From Verrucomicrobiaceae bacterium (GTDB taxonomy: Bacteria > Verrucomicrobiota > Verrucomicrobiia > Verrucomicrobiales > Verrucomicrobiaceae), in assembly GCA_015075365.1 (NCBI GenBank), contig JABTUN010000001.1, positions 2,232,001 through 2,296,000 on the forward strand: 64,000 nucleotides of DNA, written 5' to 3'. The position numbers and the translations under genes were made by a program. Positions 32,734 through 41,353 of this stretch are shown here, piece by piece. The notes beneath the pieces were generated by a model. It was not told the DNA's origin and searched no databases. It saw nothing but the letters and a program-made list of their open reading frames with translations. Positions within the stretch are counted from its first letter, which is position 1. Each line of letters starts with the position of its first letter.

Positions 32734-33365
32734 TCTGGTTTGTGGGTTTGGGTTTCTGTTTCGGCTTGTCGATTGAAGAGATTCATGGCGTTGTCCAGCC
32801 CGCGTTCGATCGCGGTGATGACCGCGTCCGCGGCGCGCTGGATGACGGTGTGCAGGGCGGGCTGCTCCTCCGGGCGAAATTTCCCCAGCACGTGGCCCAC
32901 CATGCGGTCACCGGCCGGGCGGCCGTCCTGGGGGGAGATGCCGACCTTCAGCCGTGGGAAATCCTGCGTGCCGAGGGAGTTGATGAGGCTGCGAATGCCG
33001 TTGTGGCCCGCGGCGCTGCCATCGAGCCGGAAACGCAGCCTGCCGAGCGGCAGATCGACGTCGTCGTAAACGACAAGCGTGTCCGCGGGGGCGGCTTTGT
33101 GGAAATGAGCCAGGCCTTGCACGGAACGGCCGCTGTCGTTCATGAACGTCAGCGGCTTGAGGAGGTAACCACCGGCAAACTTGCCCACGAGGCCGTGCCA
33201 GCGCTTTTCCTCGCGGAAAGGAGTTCCGAGCCGTCGTGCGAGTTCGTCCAGCACCATAAATCCGACGTTGTGACGCGTGTCGCGGTAAGTGTCCCCTGGG
33301 TTGCCGAGGCCGACAATGAGGCGGGGCTTTCTCAAGCTGCCCGTGCTGTCTGCTCCGGCGGCCAC
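32730..33365 (-). CDS. pth: Peptidyl-tRNA hydrolase
   Basis: 211 residues from a GTG at 33365; an internal TTG before RKPRLIVGLG is another option. It frees tRNAs from dropped-off peptidyl-tRNAs. Signatures: LIVGLGNPGDTYRDTRHNVG with the catalytic His, LKPLTFMNDSGRSV, VVYDDVDLPLGRLR and GSAAGHNGIRSLINSLGTQ. The length is normal for bacterial Pth. It is read after rplY (21-base gap) and before rpsF (4-base overlap), the classic prs-rplY-pth-rpsF order. Confidence 0.95.
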   Translation of the reverse strand: MAAGADSTGSLRKPRLIVGLGNPGDTYRDTRHNVGFMVLDELARRLGTPFREEKRWHGLVGKFAGGYLLKPLTFMNDSGRSVQGLAHFHKAAPADTLVVYDDVDLPLGRLRFRLDGSAAGHNGIRSLINSLGTQDFPRLKVGISPQDGRPAGDRMVGHVLGKFRPEEQPALHTVIQRAADAVITAIERGLDNAMNLFNRQAETETQTHKPE

Positions 33366-33386
33366 TTCGCGGGGAAGGTGCGGGGG

Positions 33387-34067
33387 TTATTTCTTGGCCG
33401 GAGCGGCGGCTGGCTTGGCACCAGCAGCAGGAGCGGCGGCTCCAGCGGCAGGAGCAGCGCCTGCGGCGGGAGCGGCGGCGGCGGCAGCAGGCTCGGGCTC
33501 GGCCTCGACCTTGGGCTCTTCGCACATGACGATGACGACATCGGCTCCGAGGCGGCAGCGCACGCCTGCGGGGAACTTGATTTCACCCACATGGATGCCC
33601 TGGCCAAGCTGGAGGCTGGAAACATCGATTTCGATGCCTTCTGGAAGGTCTTTCGGCAGGCAGCGCACTTCGATTTCGTGGTGGATGGCCTCGACCAGAC
33701 CGCCGTGCTTCTGGCCCGGGGCCTCGCCGACGATGACGACCGGCACGCTGGCGTGAATTTCTTCGTCATGAGCCACCGCGTGGAAGTCCACGTGGAGGAT
33801 GCCGCCCTTGATGTAGTCGTGCTGCACTTCCTGCACCAGCGCGAGTTGGTCGGCGGCACCGGCGATTTTCAGGGAGACGAGAATGTTGTCCGAGGCGGAG
33901 CCTTCGAGGAGCTTCGAGAAGGTCTTGGCATTCACCTGCAGGCTGGTCGGAGCAGCCTTGCGGCCGTAGAGAGCAGCAGGCACGGTGCCGGCACGGCGAA
34001 GACGGCTGACGGCACGGGAGCCGGCGACGGTGCGGGGTTCGGCGTTGAGATCGAGAATTTTGGCCAT
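33387..34067 (-). CDS. rplY: 50S ribosomal protein L25/general stress protein Ctc
   Basis: 226 residues, the long form: an N-terminal 5S rRNA-binding L25 domain (about 1-95, RRAGTVPAALYGRKAAPTSL) followed by the TL5/Ctc C-terminal beta domain (about 96-190, LVEAIHHEIEVRCLPKDLPE). The last about 35 residues are an Ala/Pro low-complexity tail with AAPAAGAAP repeats, an uncommon extension. It binds 5S rRNA in the large subunit. It is read between prs and pth. Confidence 0.95.
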   Translation of the reverse strand: MAKILDLNAEPRTVAGSRAVSRLRRAGTVPAALYGRKAAPTSLQVNAKTFSKLLEGSASDNILVSLKIAGAADQLALVQEVQHDYIKGGILHVDFHAVAHDEEIHASVPVVIVGEAPGQKHGGLVEAIHHEIEVRCLPKDLPEGIEIDVSSLQLGQGIHVGEIKFPAGVRCRLGADVVIVMCEEPKVEAEPEPAAAAAAPAAGAAPAAGAAAPAAGAKPAAAPAKK

Positions 34068-34121
34068 GTCTGTAGTCTCCGAGGGTGTGGGTTCTGGAAA
34101 AAGGGCGCGGAGACTACACGC

Positions 34122-35063
34122 CTAGCTCCGGATGTCAAACAACGATGTCACGGACTCATTTCCGTGGATGCGCGCGATGGCCTGCGCCAGCAGCGGGGAG
34201 ATGTCCAGGGCCGTGACTTTTTCCCCCACAGCCTGGGGGGTCGAATTTGTCGCCAGCAACTCCACGATGGGCGACTGGGCGATGCGCGCCTTGCCTTTCT
34301 CCCCCAGGACGGCGTGGGAGACACCCGCGTAGATCTTCTGCGCGCCGTGCTCCAGGAGCAGCTTGGCGGCGGCGGTCAGGGTGCCGGCGGTTTCGGTCAA
34401 ATCGTCCACGAGGAGCACGTTTTTGCCCTTCACATCCCCGATCACGCTGTGGGCCTCCACTTCCTCGGCACTGACACGGTTTTTCGCCACGATGGCCATT
34501 GGGGCCTTCAGCGCCTTGGCAAAGGCGTGGGTCATTTTGATGCCCCCCACGTCCGGGGACACCACCACGAGGTCTCCGTCGATCCCGCGCTCGCGGATCG
34601 CCTTCATGAGCACCGGCGCGGCGTAGAGATGGTCCACCGGGATGTCAAAGAAGCCCTGAATCTGGCCCGCGTGCAGGTCCACGGTCAGCACCCGGTGCAC
34701 ACCGGCCGCGACGAGGAGATTGGCGACGAGTTTGGCCGTGATCGGCACGCGTGGCCGGTCCTTGCGGTCCTGGCGCGCGTAGCCAAAAAACGGCAGCACG
34801 GCGGTGATGCGCTGCGCGCTGGCACGACGGACCGCATCCACCATGATGAGCAGCTCCATCAGGTTCTGGTTTGTAGGCGGGCAGGTCGGCTGCACGATGA
34901 AGATGTCCCCGCCGCGGATGTTTTCATGGATCTGTACAAACGTCTCGCCGTCCGGGAAGGTCGTCAGTTCGGCCGCGCACAGCTCGATGCCGAGGTTTTG
35001 GGCGATCAGGCGCGCCAGCGTGGGATGCGCGGAGCCGCTGAGGATCTTCAGGCTTTCATTCAT
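34122..35063 (-). CDS. prs: Ribose-phosphate pyrophosphokinase
   Basis: 313 residues, the usual length. It makes PRPP from ribose 5-phosphate and ATP, feeding purine, pyrimidine, His and Trp synthesis. Signatures: the flexible-loop region FFGYARQDRKDRPRVPITAK, VLTVDLHAGQIQGFFDIPVD and the PRPP-binding loop VLLVDDLTETAGTL (usually DDIIDTAGT). First gene of the prs-rplY-pth-rpsF operon, divergent from the heme-protein gene at 35217 with 153 bases between. Confidence 0.95.
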   Translation of the reverse strand: MNESLKILSGSAHPTLARLIAQNLGIELCAAELTTFPDGETFVQIHENIRGGDIFIVQPTCPPTNQNLMELLIMVDAVRRASAQRITAVLPFFGYARQDRKDRPRVPITAKLVANLLVAAGVHRVLTVDLHAGQIQGFFDIPVDHLYAAPVLMKAIRERGIDGDLVVVSPDVGGIKMTHAFAKALKAPMAIVAKNRVSAEEVEAHSVIGDVKGKNVLLVDDLTETAGTLTAAAKLLLEHGAQKIYAGVSHAVLGEKGKARIAQSPIVELLATNSTPQAVGEKVTALDISPLLAQAIARIHGNESVTSLFDIRS

Positions 35064-35216
35064 GGGGCGGCGAGTTAGGCGAGTCCGTCACAGAAATCAA
35101 CCCGCCCGTCCCTTCGTTTTTTGCGCCCTGTTTGTCCCGGCTCAAGCGGCTCCGCCCTGGGTGACGCGGGCAGACTTCCGTCTCAGCCCGCGGAATAGCC
35201 GGGTTGACATCGCCGT

Positions 35217-38200
35217 ATGAGAGACATGCGTTTTTTCCTCCTCCTGTGCATCCCGTGGTGGTCCTTGTCCGCCCTCGACTTCCCCTCCACACCGCCCGTG
35301 GAGCCGAAAGACGCCGCGAAGACCTTCCACGTCCTCGATGGCTTCGAGATGCAGCTCATCGCCGCGGAGCCGCTCGTCACCGATCCCGTCGCTATCACCT
35401 ACGATGCCGATGGCCGCGCCTACGTGTGCGAGATGAACGACTACCCCTACACCGACAAAGCCGCGCACAAGCCCAGTCAGGAAAACCCCACCGATGCGCA
35501 CATCGGCAAGGTGCGCCTGCTCACCGACACCGATGGCGACGGCACCTTCGACAAGGCCACCGTCTTCGCCGACGGCCTCTCATGGCCGACTGGTGCCGCG
35601 TGCTGGAAAGGCGGCATTTTTGTCACCGCCACGCCGGACGTTTGGTATCTCAAAGACACGAATGACGACGGCGTGGCCGATGTGCGGCAAAAGGTCTTCA
35701 CCGGCTTCAAAAAGCTCAACGTTCAGGCCGTCATGAACAACCCCATCTGGGGCCTCGATCACCGCATTTACATCGCCGGCGGGTCAAACGGCGGCGAAAT
35801 CCAACGCGTGCCCGGCAGCGAGAGCGTCATGCCGCTTCCAAACGACTTCAAACCGCTCCCCATCAAGCGAAACGACTTCTCCTTCGATCCCAGCACCGGC
35901 GATGTGCGCCTCGAAAGCGGCGGCGCACGCTTTGGCAACACTTTCGACGACTGGGGCAACCGCTTCCTCTGCAACATCCGCAATCCCTGCCAGCACGTCG
36001 TCCTGCCCTATCGCTACCTCGCGCGGAATCCGTATCTCGTCGTCCCCAGCGCCCTGAACGACTGCGCCGAGGCCGGCGACCAGCTCCCCGTCTATCGCAC
36101 CAGCCCGCCCGAGCCCTGGCGCGAGTTCCGAGCGAAGCGCTGGGTGCAGGAAGGCAGCCACCTGCCGAAAAGCGAGCTCGTCGGCGCCGGCGTCGTCACC
36201 TCATCGAGCGGCATCACCGTCTATCGCGGCGATGCGTATCCGAAAGAGTATCGCGATTTCGCCTTCGTTGCCGACGTGGCCGGCAATCTCTTCTACCGCA
36301 TGAAGCTCGTCCCCGACGGCGTCACGTTCAAAGCCGTGCAGGTCGATGGAAAAGCAAACTTCTGCACCAGCGACGACCTCTGGTTCCGCCCCGTCAATTT
36401 CGTCAACGCCCCCGACGGCTGCCTCCACGTCTGCGACATGTATCGCGAAGTCATCGAGCACCCCTGGAGCATCCCCGACGACATCCACACCGCCGTCGAT
36501 CTGCTGCGCGGAAGGGATCGCGGCAGGATTTGGCGACTCACCCCACGCCGTTCCGTAGTCCCGCCTTCAGGCGGCTCAGACAAAGCACCGGCTAAAGCCG
36601 GGACTACAAAACGAATCACTCCCAAGCTCAGCCAGGCGAGCACCCAAGACCTCGTCGCCCTCCTCGACCACCCCAACGCCTGGCACCGCGAAACCGCGCA
36701 GCGTTTGCTCTTCGAGCGGCAGGACAAAGCAGCCGTGGAGCCGCTGCGGGAGTTGGTGAAAAGCGGGAAGACGGCGCAGGGAAGAGTTGCTGCGTTGTGG
36801 ACGCTGGCTTCTTTCGAGGTTCTGCGAGCCACGATGATTCCGACGCTTGGTGGCCCAATCAAGCAGGAGCTGGTGACACTGAAAATGGGTGACGGCACTC
36901 CTGCGGTGAAAGCGACCGAGGATTCAGATGCCAATGTGCGAGAGCATGCCTTGATGATCCTTGGAGCAAGTTTGGCAAATCCATGGAATGGCCAAAGAAA
37001 GATTGATTCGAAGGGCTTTGGGGATGGCAGCGGAACTCCCGGACCTTGGCTGGATGCCTGGTATGCCATTCAGGCGAGAAGTGAAGATCCGTCTATCAGG
37101 GTTCGTGTCTGTGCAGTCGAAGCATCCAGCGTATACAGCTTCGGTTTCGGCGGTTCCCCCATTCAGCACATGATAGGAATGGTGCTGCCGAAGGACGGCA
37201 ACGATACGTGGGCTCGCCGCCGAGTTTTGGGCGCTTCTCAGAGCTCACAATTCACCAGCATGATGTTGCGACGGCTCGTTAGCCGTCGGCGCGACAATGC
37301 TGCGCGGATCGAACTGGACCTGATCAGGGAGACAGCCACCATCGCTGTCGCCTCCAAACGAACTCATGATCTCGCCGATGCCCTCGTCGAGTTGGGTGAG
37401 CCTAGTGCTACAAACTCCGACTCCTTGATCGAACTGGCCGCAATCATCGGCAATGCCATGCTGCGCACCGGTTGGACTTGGCGCGATGCGCCATTCAAAA
37501 AAGACGAGACAACAATTTTCGACGTAAATCTGCTTCTATTCATAAAGAAGCTCGAGCTTGAGCTTCTTCGCCGACTCGAAGAATCCAAGACTTCAGCCGA
37601 ACAACGCATTCAATGCCTCACCGCATTAGCGTCGATGCGCGGACTCGAAGAGCTGAAGCCCTCTCTTGCTTGGTCACTACAGCCCACACAACCCAACGAA
37701 CTCCAACTCGCCGCCCTCGAAGCCCTTGGCAGCTACCGCGAGCCCGCCGTCGCCGACATGCTCATCGACGCTTGGCCAAAGATGACGCCTGCGCTGCGTG
37801 ACAAAGCCACCACCATCCTGCTCTCGCGCACGGATCGCATCGCGAAGCTGCTGGATGCCATCGAGGCGAAGAAGATCACGCCCGCACAGCTCAGCGTCGC
37901 CGCGAAGGCGACCCTTGGGCGGCAGAAAACGCCCGCGCTGGCCGAACGCATCGCCAAACTCGTCGGCGATGGCTCGTCCTCGAACCGGAAGGCGGTCATT
38001 GAGACGTATCTGACGGCGATTCAGGGCAGTGATGCGGGCACTCCTGCCCGCAAGGAAGGCGTGGTTGCGGGCAAGAGTGCCCGCATCATCGGAGACGCCG
38101 CCCGCGGCTCCAAAGTCTATGAAATGGCCTGCATGGTCTGCCACAAGTTCGCGGACAAGGGCAACGACGTCGGCCCGCATCTCGGCACGATCAAAGCGTG

Positions 38201-38492
38201 GACCGCCGAGCAGCTCGTCACGAACATCCTCGACCCGAATCGCGAGGTCTCGCCGAACTTCAGCCTCTACCTCGTCGAAACCAACGACGGCCGCACCTTG
38301 AGCGGCCTCATCGCCAGCGAGACCGCCGGCAATCTCACCCTCAAACGCGCCGATGGCGGCACGGACACGGTTTTGCGCAGCGAAATCAAATCCCTCACCA
38401 GCCCTGGCATCTCCCTCATGCCCGAAGGCCTCGAAGCCGCCATCACCCCACAGCAGATGGCGGATCTGATTGCCTACCTGAAGGCGGGGTGA
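35217..38492 (+). CDS. Exported dehydrogenase-propeller/HEAT/cytochrome c protein (PVC heme family)
   Basis: 1091 residues with a signal peptide (MRDMRFFLLLCIPWWSLSAL; a second ATG at 35226). The N-terminal about 440 residues form the membrane-bound dehydrogenase propeller common in Planctomycetes/Verrucomicrobia (PVAITYDADGRAYVCEMNDY, GTFDKATVFADGLSWPTGA). HEAT-like repeats follow, then a C-terminal heme domain with MACMVCHKFADKGNDVGPHL (CxxCH). The protein is exported and probably electron-transferring. It contains three palindromic elements that keep the frame (36555-36607, 37266-37297, 38030-38088). The stretch at about 36800-37690 is visibly lower in GC than the flanks. It is divergent from prs. 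Confidence 0.9.
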   Translation: MRDMRFFLLLCIPWWSLSALDFPSTPPVEPKDAAKTFHVLDGFEMQLIAAEPLVTDPVAITYDADGRAYVCEMNDYPYTDKAAHKPSQENPTDAHIGKVRLLTDTDGDGTFDKATVFADGLSWPTGAACWKGGIFVTATPDVWYLKDTNDDGVADVRQKVFTGFKKLNVQAVMNNPIWGLDHRIYIAGGSNGGEIQRVPGSESVMPLPNDFKPLPIKRNDFSFDPSTGDVRLESGGARFGNTFDDWGNRFLCNIRNPCQHVVLPYRYLARNPYLVVPSALNDCAEAGDQLPVYRTSPPEPWREFRAKRWVQEGSHLPKSELVGAGVVTSSSGITVYRGDAYPKEYRDFAFVADVAGNLFYRMKLVPDGVTFKAVQVDGKANFCTSDDLWFRPVNFVNAPDGCLHVCDMYREVIEHPWSIPDDIHTAVDLLRGRDRGRIWRLTPRRSVVPPSGGSDKAPAKAGTTKRITPKLSQASTQDLVALLDHPNAWHRETAQRLLFERQDKAAVEPLRELVKSGKTAQGRVAALWTLASFEVLRATMIPTLGGPIKQELVTLKMGDGTPAVKATEDSDANVREHALMILGASLANPWNGQRKIDSKGFGDGSGTPGPWLDAWYAIQARSEDPSIRVRVCAVEASSVYSFGFGGSPIQHMIGMVLPKDGNDTWARRRVLGASQSSQFTSMMLRRLVSRRRDNAARIELDLIRETATIAVASKRTHDLADALVELGEPSATNSDSLIELAAIIGNAMLRTGWTWRDAPFKKDETTIFDVNLLLFIKKLELELLRRLEESKTSAEQRIQCLTALASMRGLEELKPSLAWSLQPTQPNELQLAALEALGSYREPAVADMLIDAWPKMTPALRDKATTILLSRTDRIAKLLDAIEAKKITPAQLSVAAKATLGRQKTPALAERIAKLVGDGSSSNRKAVIETYLTAIQGSDAGTPARKEGVVAGKSARIIGDAARGSKVYEMACMVCHKFADKGNDVGPHLGTIKAWTAEQLVTNILDPNREVSPNFSLYLVETNDGRTLSGLIASETAGNLTLKRADGGTDTVLRSEIKSLTSPGISLMPEGLEAAITPQQMADLIAYLKAG
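36555..36607. repeat. In-frame palindromic element, family B (GTAGTCCCG type)
   Basis: Arms of 20 bases at 36555-36574 and 36588-36607 around a 13-base loop; 17 of 20 positions pair. Each arm also folds by itself (CGCCTTCAGGCG; CCGGCTAAAGCCGG). It lies inside the heme-protein gene and is read as SVVPPSGGSDKAPAKAGTTK, a Pro/Gly/Ala-rich peptide between the propeller and the HEAT region. Confidence 0.8.
37266..37297. repeat. In-frame palindromic element, family E (CGACGGCT type)
   Basis: CGACGGCT (37269-37276) and AGCCGTCG (37281-37288) pair perfectly around CGTT, flanked by a looser outer TTG/CAA match. It is read as LRRLVSRRRDNA within the heme-protein gene. This is the shortest of the three palindromes in this gene. 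Confidence 0.6.
38030..38088. repeat. In-frame palindromic element, family A, copy 1
   Basis: 59 bases: arms at 38030-38052 and 38066-38088 with one mismatch in 23, and a 13-base loop. The arm core is GATGCGGGCACTCCTGCCCG. In the heme-protein frame it reads GSDAGTPARKEGVVAGKSAR, just before the cytochrome domain. A second copy with the same length, arm and loop sizes is at 56931-56989. Confidence 0.85.
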
Positions 38493-38497
38493 GGCAT

Positions 38498-38556
38498 GGA
38501 GTGATGGAGTCGTGGAGTATTGGCCAAAACACATTACTCCAGCACTCCATCACTCC
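38498..38556. terminator. Large hairpin between convergent genes (possible bidirectional terminator)
   Basis: GGAGTGATGGAGT (38498-38510) pairs perfectly with 38544-38556, and TGGAGTA (38513-38519) pairs with TACTCCA (38535-38541), giving a 59-base stem-loop. It lies between the stop of the plus-strand heme-protein gene (38492) and the stop of the minus-strand methyltransferase gene (38550), overlapping the latter. No T-run follows on either strand, so it may be a repeat element rather than a true terminator. Confidence 0.5.
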
Positions 38557-39455
38557 GGTCCCGCACCGCCCGGGCGATGCACGAGACACTGAAACACCCC
38601 TCCCGCGCCATCCACGTCGCCGACCCTGGCCCATTCAGCCATCGTTTGAGCCGAAACCTCCGCAAATCCGAGCTCGCGACACCAGGCGCGGTAATCCGTG
38701 AAATTGATGTCCGCCGTCAAATCCATGCGGCCGGGGCTTTGCAGCAGTTCGGGCCAGTAAAGCCGCTGGTGCATCAAATACCCGCGCAGCGTGCCCTGCG
38801 GCCTGCGATGATACAAAGCCGGAAACTCGCTACCGTAGTCGATGGTGAGCATCTGGCCGCGTTTCCAGTGCGGAGACCATTTTTGAAGCCACTCGCGGAT
38901 GCTGGGATGAATTTCGCAGCGCTGGCCTTCGGCGAAGGACGTGTGCTTCAGCGCCGAAAACGGCTGCGGATCGATTTTCAGCGGTCGCAGCTCCTCCGGC
39001 ACCCAAACTTCGTGCCATTTGCCGCCACGCCACTCGATCAACGTGGCCGGAAAGGCATCGAGAAGCTCGTTGTGATAAATCCACGCGTCACCACCCGTCG
39101 CCGCGAGCGCGGATTCGAGGGTTTCATGCCAAGTCACACCTTTGAGACGCTTCTGCTGCTGCTCGCGCAGCACCGGCGAGGTCTCGACGATGTGAAACCG
39201 CATCCGCCAGCGCCGCAGCAGGCCGAGCGAGCGCTGCACCTGCTCCATAAGCTGCCCATTCCCCGCGCCGATCTCGATCACATTCCGCGCATCCTTCAGC
39301 CACACCGCGATGCGTTTGCCGAGCGCCGGCGAAAGCGTCGCCGACGTGCTGAAGTCTCCACGAGCACCGACCGTTTTGATGTTCCGCGTGTAGTAGCCGC
39401 GCTGCGGATCAAACAGCGCGCGGCTCATGAAACTGGAAAACGGCTCAGGCATCAT
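38550..39455 (-). CDS. MidA/NDUFAF7-like SAM-dependent methyltransferase
   Basis: 301 residues from MMPEPFSSFMSRALFDPQRG. The class I SAM-binding loop is ARNVIEIGAGNGQLMEQVQ. HNELLDAFPATLIEW and MLTIDYGSEFPALYHRRPQ are typical of the MidA/NDUFAF7 family, which methylates an Arg of a respiratory complex I subunit in mitochondria; the bacterial target is unproven. The start overlaps the DUF3999 stop (ATGA). The reading frame continues upstream to 39539, but that extension is antisense to DUF3999. Confidence 0.87.
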   Translation of the reverse strand: MMPEPFSSFMSRALFDPQRGYYTRNIKTVGARGDFSTSATLSPALGKRIAVWLKDARNVIEIGAGNGQLMEQVQRSLGLLRRWRMRFHIVETSPVLREQQQKRLKGVTWHETLESALAATGGDAWIYHNELLDAFPATLIEWRGGKWHEVWVPEELRPLKIDPQPFSALKHTSFAEGQRCEIHPSIREWLQKWSPHWKRGQMLTIDYGSEFPALYHRRPQGTLRGYLMHQRLYWPELLQSPGRMDLTADINFTDYRAWCRELGFAEVSAQTMAEWARVGDVDGAGGVFQCLVHRPGGAGPE

Positions 39456-41353
39456 GACGCACTCTCCACCTTCGGCAGCAGCCGCGCCACCACCCAGAGC
39501 AATCCTCCGACCACGAGCACCAGCGCAGCCCACAGCCACGGACTGCCGCTGGTGCTGCTCGCGCGTGCTTTTACCGGCTTCAGCACCTCGGCATCGCCGA
39601 GCTTCACGGGAATGTGCGTGGCCTTTTCGAAGCGATCCCGCACAAAGCGGATGTCGTAGTCCGGTGCGTAGGCATTCGCTTTGCCGTAAAAGAGATGCAG
39701 CGGCCGCGCACCACCGTGCGCTTCAAAAAGCAGGCTCATCACAGGCTTCTCGATCTCCGCGGAGGTGAGTTGCAGCGGTGGGTTGTCGCCATTGTCGGTC
39801 TCCAGCACCAATTCGGTGCCTTGCAGCCTTCCGCCAATGTCGATGCGCAGTTCCGGCTGCGGTGAGTCGGGCGTGCTCTTCCAATTCGCCGAGCCAATCG
39901 ACCGCATCTTGCCATCCACCGGCTCAAGCACGCGAATCGTGCGCTGAAACAGGGACGAGCTTGTGCGCAGATGCAGCGCCTTCACGGTCAGCTTCTCAAT
40001 CGGCAGCGTGAAGCGCCAGCGGGAGGTTTTCGGCCGTTTTTCATCGGGGAAGGGCGTGAGCTCCACCGCCGCGCGAGTGGTATCGCGGCCCTCGATGAGC
40101 AAATGCGGGATCAAAACGCCTTCCGCTGCGATGATGCGCAAATCACCTCCACCACTCGCAGCATGCGCGAACGCGTGATCATCGAGATCGAGCCGGAAGA
40201 CGCGCTTTTCGTTTTCTGAAGGCAAAATCGCTCGTCGCCAGCTCCAGCCGTTCAAATCGAGTTTCACTTCGCCATTCGCATCGGGTGTCGGCAAGGCTGC
40301 ATCGGCACGGAAGGCCGGATTCTTCTCCACCGCGCCCGCTTTCACGAGCACGCTTGAGGCGCGGCGGAGTTGGTCGGACATCTTCGCGAGGTCATAGCTC
40401 GGCGCGGAGGCCTGCGAATTACCCGCGAAGAGTTGCCACTCGCCTGCGACGTCCGCTTGAAACACGAGCGGCAGCATGTGGCGCGTGATTTCGACGCCGT
40501 CGATTTTCAGCGGCGGGTTGTCGCCGTTTTCGATGACGAGCCCGAGTTCGCGGCTCGGATGGCTTTGATCGAGCGTGTGCTCCAAATCCTCCACACTGCG
40601 GCCCTCGTGCTGGAGGCGGAAAAACCACGTCGAAGTGCTCCCGATGCGGATCTGGCGCTGAAACACGCCCTCAGACGATTTCAGTCGCAACGTCGCCAGC
40701 GGCAGATTCGCGGCGCCGAGGCCGATGCGCAGATGCGTGGCTCCGATTTTCTCCTCACGACTGAGGATGGTGGCGGTTTGCGGCACTTCTGGCGCTTCAT
40801 CGCGGCCTCCGCGCAGCGTCGCGCCTTCGATCACCACCGGGCGCGAACGGCTGTCATCGAGCGCGAGGCGAAAATGCGTCCACCTCGCCTCCGCAAAGCG
40901 CAGCGTGACTTTTTCAAAGCCGCTGCGTCGGCAGATGAGCGCGTTCTCCGCCAGCGTCTGCCACGTCGTGCCATCGACCGAGCCTTCGAGTGTCGCTGGT
41001 TTGATGAAATCCGTCTCCACCACGCGGAACTCGACTTCATTCAGCGCTTCGCGGCCTGCGGATTGAAATTCAAAACGCGAAACAACACCTTCGAGCCGCT
41101 GCGTGAAGTTCGCCGCCTGCTCGACATGCTGAGGCGGTCGCTGCGGCGTGAGGATGGCAAAGGGCCGCTCCTCGCCCGCAGGATTCACGAGTCGCAGATC
41201 GCCCAGCGCCGTCGCGGAGGCATCGAGCAGCGCGGGATCTAGCTCCACGCGTTGCAGGCCGGTTTGAGTGACGGGCAGCTTTTGCAGATGCTTCCACGCC
41301 GCGTGATCGGCGAGGGCGCTGGTGGCGGCGAGGAGAAGGAGCAGGTGTTTCAT
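39452..41353 (-). CDS. DUF3999 membrane-anchored exported protein
   Basis: 633 residues with signal peptide MKHLLLLLAATSALADHAAW and a C-terminal membrane anchor (WLWAALVLVVGGLLWVVARL) ending in a short cytoplasmic tail. The long beta-rich body (FEFQSAGREALNEVEFRVV, WFFRLQHEGRSVEDLEHTL, VIENGDNPPLKIDGVEI) fits DUF3999. It overlaps the DUF2339 stop by ATGA and the MidA-like start by ATGA. DUF3999 and DUF2339 are a known recurring pair; function is not established, envelope maintenance is a guess. Confidence 0.85.
   Translation of the reverse strand: MKHLLLLLAATSALADHAAWKHLQKLPVTQTGLQRVELDPALLDASATALGDLRLVNPAGEERPFAILTPQRPPQHVEQAANFTQRLEGVVSRFEFQSAGREALNEVEFRVVETDFIKPATLEGSVDGTTWQTLAENALICRRSGFEKVTLRFAEARWTHFRLALDDSRSRPVVIEGATLRGGRDEAPEVPQTATILSREEKIGATHLRIGLGAANLPLATLRLKSSEGVFQRQIRIGSTSTWFFRLQHEGRSVEDLEHTLDQSHPSRELGLVIENGDNPPLKIDGVEITRHMLPLVFQADVAGEWQLFAGNSQASAPSYDLAKMSDQLRRASSVLVKAGAVEKNPAFRADAALPTPDANGEVKLDLNGWSWRRAILPSENEKRVFRLDLDDHAFAHAASGGGDLRIIAAEGVLIPHLLIEGRDTTRAAVELTPFPDEKRPKTSRWRFTLPIEKLTVKALHLRTSSSLFQRTIRVLEPVDGKMRSIGSANWKSTPDSPQPELRIDIGGRLQGTELVLETDNGDNPPLQLTSAEIEKPVMSLLFEAHGGARPLHLFYGKANAYAPDYDIRFVRDRFEKATHIPVKLGDAEVLKPVKARASSTSGSPWLWAALVLVVGGLLWVVARLLPKVESAS

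Noticed and set aside
32742..35078. 778-residue plus-strand frame over pth, rplY and prs
   Set aside because: It lies antisense to three unmistakable housekeeping genes.
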